This document shows positions 1 to 8,082 of a stretch of 18,270 nucleotides of DNA, one piece after another; positions within the stretch are counted from its first letter, which is position 1; each line of letters opens with the position of its first letter. The DNA is from JBJXDT01 sp046153505. GTDB lineage: Bacteria; Pseudomonadota; Gammaproteobacteria; Burkholderiales; Methylophilaceae. Both the position numbers and the translations under genes were made by a program. The notes beneath the pieces were generated by a model that worked only from the letters and a program-made list of their open reading frames with translations, had not been told where the DNA came from and searched no databases. Where the stretch lies: NCBI GenBank assembly GCA_046153505.1, contig JBJXDT010000066.1:1-18270 (forward strand), read 5' to 3'.

Positions 1-1176
1 GCCCTTTTATTGTCTGTTTTCGCAGTTCAGCATGGCGGTATTTTACGATCAGCAAAGACGACAATGATTCTAGGCATAATCGCATTAGTTCCATTAATGC
101 TAATTGGCATCGTACCTCTATTAACTGGTGATGCACCATCGGTTAATTTTTTCCCGCTTGCACCACTTGCTCATGATGCGGCAGGCAATGTGATAGATGG
201 TGTGTGGAATATAGATGCTTGGAAGCTAATGGCGGGAGGGCTTTTTATTGCAGCCTGGTCCACTTATGGTTTTGAAACGGCAGTTTGTTACACGCGTGAG
301 TTTAAGAATCCTAAAACTGATACTTTTAAGGCTATTTTTTATTCTGGCTTACTTTGTATTGCGGTGTTTACGCTAGTACCTATTGCCTTTCAAGGGCATT
401 TAGGTTTAGGCCATATGGTAACGCCAGCAGTAGTAGATGCTTCAGGCGCTGTCACTACCCCAGCCGTATATGATGGTATGTTAGAGCCTTCAATTTATAG
501 CGGGATGGGTGTGGCTGCAGCTTTTTCAAATATCATCGGTGGCGGTGCGTTTATCGGCAATTTGATGGTAATTATGATGGTACTTGCACTGCTACTAGCC
601 ATTATGACTTCAATGGCAGGCTCATCGCGGACGCTATACCAAGCATCGGTTGATGGTTGGTTGCCAAAATACTTATCTCATGTAAATAATCATGGTGCAC
701 CTACAAGAGCTATGTGGACAGACCTATGTTTTAATTTGCTTTTGCTGCTAATGTCAGATTATGTATTCGTGCTCGCAGCCTCAAATATTGGATATATTAT
801 ATTCAACTTCCTTAATTTAAATGCAGGCTGGATTCACCGCATGGATCGCGGAAATTGGGAACGTCCTTATAAAGCGCCAACAATCCTCTTAGCTTTAGGC
901 GGTATTCTTGGGTTTGTCAATTTGGCAATTATGGGGTTGGGTGCAGATATTTGGGGTGCTGGTACTTTGAAAACAGGCTTGATATTTGCATCGCTAATTA
1001 TTCCTGTATTTATTTATCGCCATTATATTCAAGACAAGGGTAGTTTTCCTAAACAAATGCTTGAAGACTTGTATATTTCTAGTGACGATTCAACTACATC
1101 TAAAAAGGCAGGTGTGTTGCCTTATGTAGCGCTAGTTGGAGGTGTCGTGCTAGTTTGGTACATGCACAGCTTGTAA
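1..1176 (+). CDS. APC-superfamily amino acid permease, C-terminal part (5' end outside window)
   Basis: The reading frame is open from base 1, so the gene begins upstream of the window and only its last 391 codons are seen. The product is a polytopic inner-membrane protein with about eight hydrophobic segments visible, long loops in between and a short hydrophobic C-terminal helix. The stretch around codons 78-100 (a glycine-rich helix followed by WSTYGFETA) and the later SMAGSSRTLYQAS-DGWLP segment are typical of APC-family transporters, where they form the conserved mid-protein helix and the loop preceding a late helix. The family imports or exchanges amino acids and polyamines; the substrate cannot be read from this fragment. 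The TTG at base 10 is only an internal codon. A strong hairpin terminator follows the stop by 30 bases. Confidence 0.85.
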   Translation, partial: ALLLSVFAVQHGGILRSAKTTMILGIIALVPLMLIGIVPLLTGDAPSVNFFPLAPLAHDAAGNVIDGVWNIDAWKLMAGGLFIAAWSTYGFETAVCYTREFKNPKTDTFKAIFYSGLLCIAVFTLVPIAFQGHLGLGHMVTPAVVDASGAVTTPAVYDGMLEPSIYSGMGVAAAFSNIIGGGAFIGNLMVIMMVLALLLAIMTSMAGSSRTLYQASVDGWLPKYLSHVNNHGAPTRAMWTDLCFNLLLLLMSDYVFVLAASNIGYIIFNFLNLNAGWIHRMDRGNWERPYKAPTILLALGGILGFVNLAIMGLGADIWGAGTLKTGLIFASLIIPVFIYRHYIQDKGSFPKQMLEDLYISSDDSTTSKKAGVLPYVALVGGVVLVWYMHSL

Positions 1177-1205
1177 ATTGATATAGCTTATTTGTAAGAA
1201 AATAG

Positions 1206-1237
1206 ATGGGCGAGAATTGGATTTCTCGCCCATTTTT
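1206..1237 (+). terminator. Rho-independent terminator of the permease gene
   Basis: A perfect 11-bp inverted repeat (ATGGGCGAGAA at 1206-1216, TTCTCGCCCAT at 1223-1233) with a 6-base loop is followed by a run of T from 1233 to 1237. It lies 30 bases after the permease stop. Read on the minus strand it is followed by a broken T-rich run, so it may also stop the lipid operon arriving from the right. Confidence 0.85.
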
Positions 1238-1359
1238 ATGGGCCCGGTCTGCATGGAAAATTTTAGATGCAATTTAACAATATAGGCTAATCTTTTGTAG
1301 TTTGCGTTGGTAGGAAGGCATGCAAAAAGTCAGTAATGACAGATAGACCGAGTTAGCAA

Positions 1360-2619
1360 TTAAATGAGAGGTGCTCTTCGATTCATGGGTTTCACAAGCA
1401 ATAAATGTACATCACTTAAAACATGTTCGGCAAAGCCTCCCTCACAGTAGCATAAGTAGAACTCCCACATCCTGATGAAAGTATCTGAATAACCTAGCTT
1501 TTTAATTTGTTCGATATTAGAAAAAAAATTCTCACGCCACTTGCGCAAAGTCGTCGCGTAATGTGGACCAATATCTTCTAAATCGAACAATTTTAAATCA
1601 GACGACTTTGTGATGCTGCTTAACAGAGCGGTGATAGAAGGGATGTTTGAGCCTGGGAAAATATAACGTTGAATAAAGTCGACGCTTTTTTTTGCAGCTG
1701 AAAAACGTTGGTCGGCAATGGTGATGGCTTGAATGAGCGCCATACCATTGGGTTTGAGCAAATTCGCACATTTGGCAAAATAGGTGTCGTAAAATTGGTG
1801 GCCGACTGCTTCAATCATTTCAATTGAAACAAGTTTATCGAATTTGCCATTCAAGTCTCTGTAATCATCGAACAATACTGTCACTCTATCTTCGTAATTT
1901 GCAGCCTTAACACGAGCGGTTGCAAGTTCATATTGCTGTTTTGAGATGGTAGTAGTCGTGACTCTGCAACCGTAATGTCGTGCAGCATAAATGGCAAAAC
2001 CGCCCCATCCCGTACCAATTTCTACCACGTGATCACTAGTTTTTAGATCTAGTTTTTGGCAAATCACTTTAAGTTTTTTATGCGATGCTTCTTGCAAACT
2101 AGTATGCTCACCTTCAAAAATAGCTGAGGAGTACATCATCGTTGGATCTAGCCACAGCGCAAAAAAGTCATTCCCTAGATCATAATGCGCGGCAATATTT
2201 TTACGGCTGCCATCTTCTGTATTGCGGTTTAGCCAGTGCAGTGCTTTTAGTAAAGGCTTTGATAACCATTGGTAGCCGCCCTCTAGCTTGTCCATTACTT
2301 GTTGGTTAATGGCCATAATACGGATGACATTGGTAAGATTATCTGTTTGCCAATATTCCAGCATATATGCCTCACCTGCACCAATGCTGCCACCGAAGGC
2401 AATTTCACCGTAGAAATGTGGGTCGTTCACTGTAATTGTTGCTTTGATATCGTTTGGGTTACCAAAATAATAAGCCTGACCATTTTCAAGCAGTGTTAGA
2501 TGGCCAGCTTGCAATTGCTCTAGTTTTGCCAGCACTAGTTTGCGTGCTAGATGCTGCAACCAGTTACTTCTCGTTTTAGGTTTAAGTGCTACAGAAAACA
2601 TGTCTTTTGAGTTCATCAT
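1360..2619 (-). CDS. CFA-type SAM-dependent fatty-acid methyltransferase with altered bicarbonate site
   Basis: Cyclopropane-fatty-acid-synthase family enzymes transfer a methyl group from S-adenosylmethionine to a double bond in phospholipid acyl chains at the inner membrane. From the ATG at 2619 the protein is 419 residues: an N-terminal lipid-binding domain (about 1-135), then AHYDLGNDFF (144-153) and the SAM loop VEIGTGWGG (199-207), DYRDLNGKFD and SIEMIEAVGH (265-274). Compared with E. coli Cfa, Glu239 and Tyr317 match E270 and Y354, but Cys139 is S165 and His266 is Q297, so two side chains of the bicarbonate site differ. The product may therefore not be a plain cyclopropane. The frame is open to 2679, but the ATG at 2619 overlaps the DUF1365 stop as ATGA, indicating translational coupling. 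ATG at 2616 is the alternative start. It is the last gene of the operon. Confidence 0.85.
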   Translation of the reverse strand: MMNSKDMFSVALKPKTRSNWLQHLARKLVLAKLEQLQAGHLTLLENGQAYYFGNPNDIKATITVNDPHFYGEIAFGGSIGAGEAYMLEYWQTDNLTNVIRIMAINQQVMDKLEGGYQWLSKPLLKALHWLNRNTEDGSRKNIAAHYDLGNDFFALWLDPTMMYSSAIFEGEHTSLQEASHKKLKVICQKLDLKTSDHVVEIGTGWGGFAIYAARHYGCRVTTTTISKQQYELATARVKAANYEDRVTVLFDDYRDLNGKFDKLVSIEMIEAVGHQFYDTYFAKCANLLKPNGMALIQAITIADQRFSAAKKSVDFIQRYIFPGSNIPSITALLSSITKSSDLKLFDLEDIGPHYATTLRKWRENFFSNIEQIKKLGYSDTFIRMWEFYLCYCEGGFAEHVLSDVHLLLVKPMNRRAPLI

Positions 2620-3404
2620 CAAAATTGGGGGTGAGCATAAAATGGAATTCGTTTGATCCATAAAAGTAGTGCATTCCAATAAATACCAAGCACCACTTTA
2701 ATCGTCATTAGTGGGTAACTAAGCAATAGCCTGTTTAGCTTGGAAGTACTTATTTCTTGGCGTTGTAAGTCAAGTGTCGCATTAAAAACTTGTGCTTCAT
2801 TTTGTATATTTTTCATATGTACTAACAAGTGGTTTGCTTCAAGCTTAAATGCCCAATCGTATTGAATATTCATTGGCATAAAAGGCGATACATGAAAATT
2901 TTTATCAAAATTGAAAATATGAATTTCACCATTTTTACTCGTTTTTAAATTTTTTTTAGATTTAAAATCATGCACGTAAGCGTAGTCTTCACCCCAAGGC
3001 GTATTAGTTATATGCGTAACAATTGCTTGTAAAGTTTTACCATCAGCCTCGAAGCAATAATAAAAACTGACAGGATTAAAACAATGTCCAAAATAACGCA
3101 TATTGGTGAGTAGCCGAATGGGGCCACGTGGCGCGTGAGTTGTTGACCTAGTGATTAAATCGCAAATTTCATTTTTTAGAGATTTACTTGCATCACCAAA
3201 ATAATCGGCACGTTTAAAATAAGCGATGTTTGATTTGTTGTAAGACCAAAACCGCGTATTGCTAAATAGCATTGGTAATTCGTCTAAATCTAAATACATC
3301 ATAAACGCACGATAGCGAAAGCCATGTAGCTTGGGAGCAAAGCGCTGATGCACCACCCATCCTGTGTAAATACAGCTTGCCAATGAATTATTAAGATTTT
3401 GCAC
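2619..3404 (-). CDS. DUF1365 family protein of the lipid-modification operon
   Basis: The SCIYTGWVVHQRF-P--H-FRYRAF opening, RYFGHCFNPVSFYYCF in the middle and TNTPWGEDYAYV further on are hallmarks of DUF1365 proteins, which are nearly always encoded between an FAD-dependent oxidoreductase and a CFA-type methylase, as here. The biochemical role is not settled; members have been linked to furan fatty-acid formation in Rhodobacter. A hydrophobic C-terminal segment suggests membrane association. The start is uncertain: the frame is open to a GTG at 3446, deep inside the upstream gene; the GTG at 3404 overlaps that gene's 3' end by 14 bases; and a TTG at 3383 lies just after its stop and just before the conserved CIYTG motif. 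None has a good ribosome-binding site. I chose 3404. The stop overlaps the next start as ATGA. Confidence 0.8.
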   Translation of the reverse strand: MQNLNNSLASCIYTGWVVHQRFAPKLHGFRYRAFMMYLDLDELPMLFSNTRFWSYNKSNIAYFKRADYFGDASKSLKNEICDLITRSTTHAPRGPIRLLTNMRYFGHCFNPVSFYYCFEADGKTLQAIVTHITNTPWGEDYAYVHDFKSKKNLKTSKNGEIHIFNFDKNFHVSPFMPMNIQYDWAFKLEANHLLVHMKNIQNEAQVFNATLDLQRQEISTSKLNRLLLSYPLMTIKVVLGIYWNALLLWIKRIPFYAHPQF

Positions 3405-4662
3405 GTTGTACGAAAACCTCAAAATGTTGTAAAGCAGCCAATGCACTTGCTATACCATCTTCGTGGAAGCCGTTGCGCCAATAAGCACCAGCATAGCCTG
3501 TACGATTAACACCGCTAATCTCTACATGCCGTTGCTGGGCTGCGGCACCTGCAAGCGTGTAAACTGGATGCATATATTTAAGACGTTTAATCACTTTAGC
3601 TGGGTTGATGAAGTTGGTGTGATTTAAAGTGACTAAAATAGGTTCTGGCGATTGTATATTTTGTAAAATATTCATGTTGTAAGTGACGGCCACTTTATTA
3701 GTTGGTTTTACTTGTTTATAAATATCGTTAAGATGATAATTCCAAGCCGCCCAAGCTAGTTTGCGATTTGGCAAGAGGCCAACATCGTGATGCAAATATA
3801 CCGTGTTTTCTTGGTATGGAATTGCACCTAACACTTCTGTTTCGGCATTACTTGCATCACTTAACATCGCTAACGCTTGGTCACTATGGCAAGCAAAAAA
3901 AACATAGTCAAATGTTTGCTCGGCGTCATGCAATGGTTTAATTTTCACACTGTTTTTTAATCGGCGAACTTGTGCAATAGGAGTGTTGAGTTTAATTTTT
4001 AATTTAAAAGGCTCAGTTAGTGCTTCTACATAACGTGCCGAGCCACCAGTAATTGTGAACCATTGCGGTCGATTATTCACACTAAGCATGCCATGATGAT
4101 GAAAAAAACGCACAAAAAAACGTGCAGGGAAATTCAGCATTTGCTTAGCATCTGTTGACCAAATCGCTGCCCCCATCGGCACTATATAGTTTTGAATGAA
4201 ATATGCTTTGTAGCCATTTTGCACTAGGTAATCGCCTAGTTTGACCTCGTTTCCATCGCCAAGTAATTCCAGTGCCGATTTATTAAAGCGCAGAATATCG
4301 CGAATCATGCTGTAAAAATTAGGGTTAAACAGATTTCGTCGCTGAGCAAATAAACTATTTAAACTAGTACCGTTGTACTCTAAGCCAGAGCTTTCACAAC
4401 GCACACTAAAACTCATATTGCTTGGCTGCCAAGGCACATTTAATTTATTTAGCAATTCAATAAAGTTAGGATAAGTGCGGTCGTTAAAGACAATAAACCC
4501 AGTGTCTACTGAGTAGTTTTTACCAAACAATTCAATATCATGTGTATGTGTATGACCGCCAACGTGGTTATTAGCCTCGAACACTGTGATGTCGTGCTGT
4601 TTATATAGATGATGAGCGAGCGTATTACCTGCGATACCGCTACCTATAATGGCGATTTTCAT
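3391..4662 (-). CDS. FAD-dependent amine-oxidase-fold oxidoreductase of fatty-acid modification
   Basis: This 423-residue flavoprotein has an N-terminal Rossmann dinucleotide motif GSGIAGN (7-13), an acidic residue at the end of the second strand (VFEANNHVGGHTHTH), the DTGFIVFN stretch typical of this subfamily, and a C-terminal FAD-contact motif GAYWRNGFHEDGIASAL. It belongs to the amine oxidase/phytoene-desaturase-like superfamily and to the subgroup consistently paired with DUF1365 and CFA-type methylases. Such partners oxidise or desaturate acyl chains methylated by the CFA enzyme. By analogy it could act as a desaturase in a methyl-branched or furan fatty-acid pathway, which is an inference. 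No signal peptide is seen, so it is cytoplasmic or peripheral to the membrane. It starts 2 bases after the desaturase stop and its 3' end overlaps the DUF1365 gene. Confidence 0.85.
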   Translation of the reverse strand: MKIAIIGSGIAGNTLAHHLYKQHDITVFEANNHVGGHTHTHDIELFGKNYSVDTGFIVFNDRTYPNFIELLNKLNVPWQPSNMSFSVRCESSGLEYNGTSLNSLFAQRRNLFNPNFYSMIRDILRFNKSALELLGDGNEVKLGDYLVQNGYKAYFIQNYIVPMGAAIWSTDAKQMLNFPARFFVRFFHHHGMLSVNNRPQWFTITGGSARYVEALTEPFKLKIKLNTPIAQVRRLKNSVKIKPLHDAEQTFDYVFFACHSDQALAMLSDASNAETEVLGAIPYQENTVYLHHDVGLLPNRKLAWAAWNYHLNDIYKQVKPTNKVAVTYNMNILQNIQSPEPILVTLNHTNFINPAKVIKRLKYMHPVYTLAGAAAQQRHVEISGVNRTGYAGAYWRNGFHEDGIASALAALQHFEVFVQRAKS

Positions 4663-4664
4663 AC

Positions 4665-5594
4665 TTATCTAATTTCTTTGCGCGATTCACGAATCTCAAC
4701 TGGCACAGTACGTAAGTTCCATATAACACCACAAGCAGCTAAAAGCTTTAATCCATAGTAAGTAAAATCAATTTCCCACCAATAAAAGCCTTGGCTTGCT
4801 GCGCCTGGGTAATGGTGGTGATTGTTATGCCAGCCTTCGCCAAGCGTAATCATTGCAATGAACCAATTATTTCGGCTGTCGTCGTGCGTGGCATAGCGAC
4901 GTTTGCCCCAGACATGGGCGAGAGAGTTCACTGTAAAGGTGCCGTGGTATAGTGCAATGGTAGAAATCACAAAGCCCCAAACTAATAACTGCCAACCATC
5001 GGTATTGAGATTTGGCGCGGCGTGTGCAAGCCATTCACCTAATGCAAATATCAAGCATGCAAAAATAATGGGTACAATGACGTCAAAGCGATCTAAAAAA
5101 CGTAATTCTGGAAATTTCGCTAATTCTTTTACACGGTCTAGTTTTGTGGCGAAGTTAGCTCGTGACAAAAACCAACCCATATGACTCCAAAAAAAGCCGT
5201 GCTGCTTGGGGGAGTGTGCATCTGCGATTTCGTCTGAGTGCATATGATGGCTGCGATGATGTGCAGCCCACCATAATGGCCCACGTTGCACAGCGGTGCT
5301 ACCTAGTATCGCAAATACAAACTGCCCAGCGCGTGAGGTTTGAAAAGCTTTGTGCGCAAAATAGCGATGGTAAAAGCCAGTAATGGCAAACATGCGGAGC
5401 GCATACAAGCCAATAGAAAAAGCCACTGCAAACCAGCTCCACTCTACCCAAATCACAGCAAAACAGGCCAAGTGAAGAAGTACAAAAGGGATAACTCGCC
5501 ACCAGTCAATCGCATAGGATGGTGCTACTTCGCTATCAACGGTGCTGTTATCAAGCCAGCCAATAACGGTTTTAAAAAAAGATTGTTTTTTCAT
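4665..5594 (-). CDS. Membrane acyl desaturase, delta-9 (stearoyl-CoA desaturase-like) type
   Basis: Membrane-bound di-iron acyl desaturases use O2 and electrons from an electron carrier to place a cis double bond in a fatty-acyl chain. All three histidine boxes are present in the 309-residue protein: HRYFAH (76-81), HHRSHH (112-117) and HNNHH (256-260), plus the extra histidine in NSLAHVWG (227). Hydrophobic helices surround 35-70, 92-105, 172-190 and 200-222. The length is usual for bacterial members, and there is no fused cytochrome b5 or reductase, so the electron donor is elsewhere. It sits 6 bases downstream of the lipocalin gene and 2 bases upstream of the FAD oxidoreductase. Its position suggests that it supplies unsaturated chains for the CFA-type methylases, an inference from context. 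Confidence 0.88.
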   Translation of the reverse strand: MKKQSFFKTVIGWLDNSTVDSEVAPSYAIDWWRVIPFVLLHLACFAVIWVEWSWFAVAFSIGLYALRMFAITGFYHRYFAHKAFQTSRAGQFVFAILGSTAVQRGPLWWAAHHRSHHMHSDEIADAHSPKQHGFFWSHMGWFLSRANFATKLDRVKELAKFPELRFLDRFDVIVPIIFACLIFALGEWLAHAAPNLNTDGWQLLVWGFVISTIALYHGTFTVNSLAHVWGKRRYATHDDSRNNWFIAMITLGEGWHNNHHHYPGAASQGFYWWEIDFTYYGLKLLAACGVIWNLRTVPVEIRESRKEIR

Positions 5595-5600
5595 TGCAGT

Positions 5601-6140
5601 TTATTTCACTGGCCATTGCTGAGGCACTTTGCGAAGTTTGGACATATCGTAACCATAGCTATGTACCAAATTGCTTAGTTCTTTATACTCAGCATCGCTA
5701 ATTTGCGGCGTCCGTGCCATTATCCACACGTAATCGCGTGCATTGCGCGCAATTACGGTACGCTGGTATTGATCATCCAAATAAACAATGCGATATTCTG
5801 CTTTAATTGGCCAAATAAACTGCATCCCCCACAATGCATTATTACTACCTTTGCGCACAAAACCTTTTGGTTGATATGTTTTTAACGGCCCATCAAATCC
5901 ACCTTTGTAAAAGGTGAAAGTGGTGGCAATTGTGCCATCAGCATTGAGTTTATAGTTTTCAATACCGTTATAAACTTCTTTTTCAATCGCAGTGGGTATT
6001 GCTGCAATGACATACCAGTCGCCCATAAATTTAGAAATATCGACATTATCAACAAGTGGAATTGGTTTCATAGACGTAGCGCAACCTAGTAAAGTTAGAA
6101 AATACAAACAATAAATTGCTGTAAAAATATTTTTTATCAT
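5601..6140 (-). CDS. blc: Outer-membrane lipocalin lipoprotein (Blc-like)
   Basis: Bacterial lipocalins bind fatty acids and lysophospholipids in a beta-barrel, and most are anchored as lipoproteins in the outer membrane. Here a short N-terminal hydrophobic stretch ends in the lipobox LLGC with the lipidated cysteine at residue 20. The lipocalin signature GDWYVIA follows at 40-46, and YRIVYLDDQYQRTVIARN and YVWIMARTP match the later strands of the Blc barrel. The 179-residue length is normal. It starts 1 base after the stop of the upstream exported-protein gene and ends 6 bases before the desaturase. Inside a fatty-acid modification operon it may carry or sequester modified or damaged lipids in the periplasm, which is an inference. 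Confidence 0.88.
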   Translation of the reverse strand: MIKNIFTAIYCLYFLTLLGCATSMKPIPLVDNVDISKFMGDWYVIAAIPTAIEKEVYNGIENYKLNADGTIATTFTFYKGGFDGPLKTYQPKGFVRKGSNNALWGMQFIWPIKAEYRIVYLDDQYQRTVIARNARDYVWIMARTPQISDAEYKELSNLVHSYGYDMSKLRKVPQQWPVK

Positions 6141-6141
6141 T

Positions 6142-6777
6142 TTATTTAATTAGTTTATAAGTAATTTTATAACCTTCGGGTGTGGTAGATTGCAGAGCCA
6201 CCCAGTTGTTATTTCGGTCGTACCATAAATCTATATTAAGTTTAATCTTGCCTTCAGATAACCCTTGTAAAAGGTAATGCGTTGCCTCAATTTTGTTGCC
6301 TTTTACATCTATTGATTCCGTATCTAGCAATTTAATATTAGCATTCAAATATTCCGCATTTTGAGGATTTAACAACTTAGTTTGTTTCAATATTTTTGGG
6401 TTCCAATAGGCAAATGTCATCACACAACCAGGAAGAGTTTGCGCTTGCATGCCGTTACTCAAGTTAAATTGTTCGCCGTTTCGCTTACCTGTGACTTTAG
6501 TCATCACTTTATTTTCAGTAGTTTCTGCTTCGATCGAGCTTAAACAATCGTCTTTCCATTGTTCTCTCGAGACATGGTCATAGCTATAAGCATTAATAAA
6601 CAATACCTTAACGTTAAACTTAGCACGGCTAGTTAACTGATTTTCATCGTTTAAGGTAAAAGTGTGTGTGCCCATTTTGGTTTTATCTAAATACACATCA
6701 AATGCCCATTCATTAGCCAAAACCTTTTGACTAAATAGAAAAATTAAGCCGCTTAAACAAATTCTTAGCATGGTCAT
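6142..6777 (-). CDS. Exported protein of unknown function (DUF6134/DUF3108-like)
   Basis: This is a 211-residue protein with a clear Sec signal peptide; the likely cleavage is after VLA at residue 21. The mature part looks all-beta (WAFDVYLDKTKMGTHTFTL, then alternating strands) and contains two cysteines, C78 and C118, that could form a disulfide in the periplasm. The WAFDVYLDDKPIG-H type opening and the late LWYD---W--L pattern resemble DUF6134/DUF3108 beta-barrel-like periplasmic proteins; I recognise the family only loosely and cannot name a function. Its start overlaps the DUF1295 stop by four bases (ATGA), and the lipocalin gene follows after 1 base. This pairs two exported proteins in the middle of the lipid operon. 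ATG at 6771 is an alternative start. Confidence 0.75.
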   Translation of the reverse strand: MTMLRICLSGLIFLFSQKVLANEWAFDVYLDKTKMGTHTFTLNDENQLTSRAKFNVKVLFINAYSYDHVSREQWKDDCLSSIEAETTENKVMTKVTGKRNGEQFNLSNGMQAQTLPGCVMTFAYWNPKILKQTKLLNPQNAEYLNANIKLLDTESIDVKGNKIEATHYLLQGLSEGKIKLNIDLWYDRNNNWVALQSTTPEGYKITYKLIK

Positions 6778-7544
6778 TCTTTTGGCAGACCAGGAATAAA
6801 CGCATTGGTGTTGCGCGTATATTCAGCATAAGCAGGACGGCGACTCACAATGGTCTTTTCTAATAAGCTTACACCGCTTACTTTTAATAACAATAGGGTC
6901 ATTAAAAGTGGCGAGATAATTGTCCACCAAGCGCCTGTGGCTAGTGAAAATAGGTAAAACGACCACCATATGCAACATTCGCCAAAGTAATTGGGATGAC
7001 GGCTATAGCGCCAGACGCCTGTATTTAGTACTTTGTCTTTGTTTTGTGGATTGGACTTAAACTTGCTAAGTTGCTTATCGGCCATCACCTCCCAAATAAA
7101 CCCAAAGACAAATAGTATTATGGCTAAGTAATCTAAAGATTTGATAGGTACATTAGAATCAATAGCTGCATAAAGCGAAATAGAGATCACCCATGCCAGT
7201 AAGGCTTGTAAGCCAAACACAATGTAAATGCTTTTTAACCAAAAATATGGTTCATTATTTTTGCGAATCTCGGCGTAACGAAGATCTTCGTGCGGACCCC
7301 AATTTCGCCATGTAAGATAGACACAGAGCCGCGCCGCCCAAATCGTGACGAGCGCAATCACGATGGCTGCACGCGTGGATAACCCTTCGCTGAATAAGGC
7401 AGTTGTGTAAGCCGTTAAACAAAAAAATAAACTCCACATACTATCTACGTGTGTCACATTACTACGCGCAAGATTCACGAACCACCCTAGCAAACCAAAC
7501 GCGCTTATGGCGAGCAAGCAATCTGTGTAGATTACCCAGTTCAT
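6774..7544 (-). CDS. DUF1295 family membrane protein (steroid 5-alpha-reductase / ICMT fold)
   Basis: This 256-residue polytopic membrane protein has about six hydrophobic helices. The conserved C-terminal signature is RYSRHPNYFGECCIWW (about residues 180-195) followed by two more helices and the RRPAYAEYTRNTNAFIPG tail. DUF1295 proteins share the fold of 3-oxo-5-alpha-steroid 4-dehydrogenases and isoprenylcysteine methyltransferases, so a reductase or methyltransferase acting on a lipid inside the membrane is plausible; no bacterial function is firmly established that I can cite. Homologues often travel with CFA-type methylases and DUF2878 proteins. Start and stop both show ATGA overlaps with their neighbours (7541-7544 and 6774-6777), so it is translationally coupled on both sides. 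Confidence 0.85.
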   Translation of the reverse strand: MNWVIYTDCLLAISAFGLLGWFVNLARSNVTHVDSMWSLFFCLTAYTTALFSEGLSTRAAIVIALVTIWAARLCVYLTWRNWGPHEDLRYAEIRKNNEPYFWLKSIYIVFGLQALLAWVISISLYAAIDSNVPIKSLDYLAIILFVFGFIWEVMADKQLSKFKSNPQNKDKVLNTGVWRYSRHPNYFGECCIWWSFYLFSLATGAWWTIISPLLMTLLLLKVSGVSLLEKTIVSRRPAYAEYTRNTNAFIPGLPKE

Positions 7545-8077
7545 GCTTTGAAACCATCAAAATGTTGTGAAAGTTTGAGCAGTAGCGGCGTAAATAGTCC
7601 CCAGCCAATGGCTAAAGCAATCAATGTTTCTGGATTTTTATTTAGCGTCACTGCGCCGAATTTAGCTGCACCCATGTAAGCAAGTGGACCACCTATAAAT
7701 CCAAAAAATATTGCAATTAGCCATTTGTCACGCATCCAGCGCAGACTCAAATTGAGGGTGGAGGTAAAGCCTAGCCAAAGTCCCAATATCCAGACTGGCA
7801 CTAGGCTAACACTCCAGCTATGCGTGCCCCAGCCATGCGACTGATAGGTAATTAAATGCGTGGTGAGCATAAGCTGATCAAATGCACCACCGATAAGCAT
7901 TGCCATAACTAACAGAAATACTTCAGCTTTCTTATTGATCGCAATGCTTAAATGCCACGCTATAACTACTAATGCAAATGCCACTCCTAGCCACGGCAAT
8001 TGATGTGTAGCGCTTAACACGCAAGCAAACCAAGTAACTTGAAACAATACAAAATTAAGGATAATTTTATTGTTCAA
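7541..8077 (-). CDS. DUF2878 family integral membrane protein
   Basis: This 178-residue protein is very hydrophobic, with about five to six transmembrane helices (starting near residues 5, 28, 52, 85, 122 and 150) and the GGPLAYMGAAKFGAV loop that I associate with DUF2878. The function is unknown. Members are found with DUF1295 and CFA-type genes in many proteobacteria, which points to a membrane-lipid role, possibly as a partner of the DUF1295 protein. The gene starts 5 bases after the first methylase gene, and its stop overlaps the DUF1295 start by four bases. Confidence 0.8.
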   Translation of the reverse strand: MNNKIILNFVLFQVTWFACVLSATHQLPWLGVAFALVVIAWHLSIAINKKAEVFLLVMAMLIGGAFDQLMLTTHLITYQSHGWGTHSWSVSLVPVWILGLWLGFTSTLNLSLRWMRDKWLIAIFFGFIGGPLAYMGAAKFGAVTLNKNPETLIALAIGWGLFTPLLLKLSQHFDGFKA

Positions 8078-8082
8078 TTTTC

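Noticed and set aside
2619..2679. N-terminal extension of the last methylase to 2679
   Set aside because: The extra 20 residues do not look like the CFA family and lie wholly inside the DUF1365 gene; the ATGA overlap at 2619 is the more natural start.
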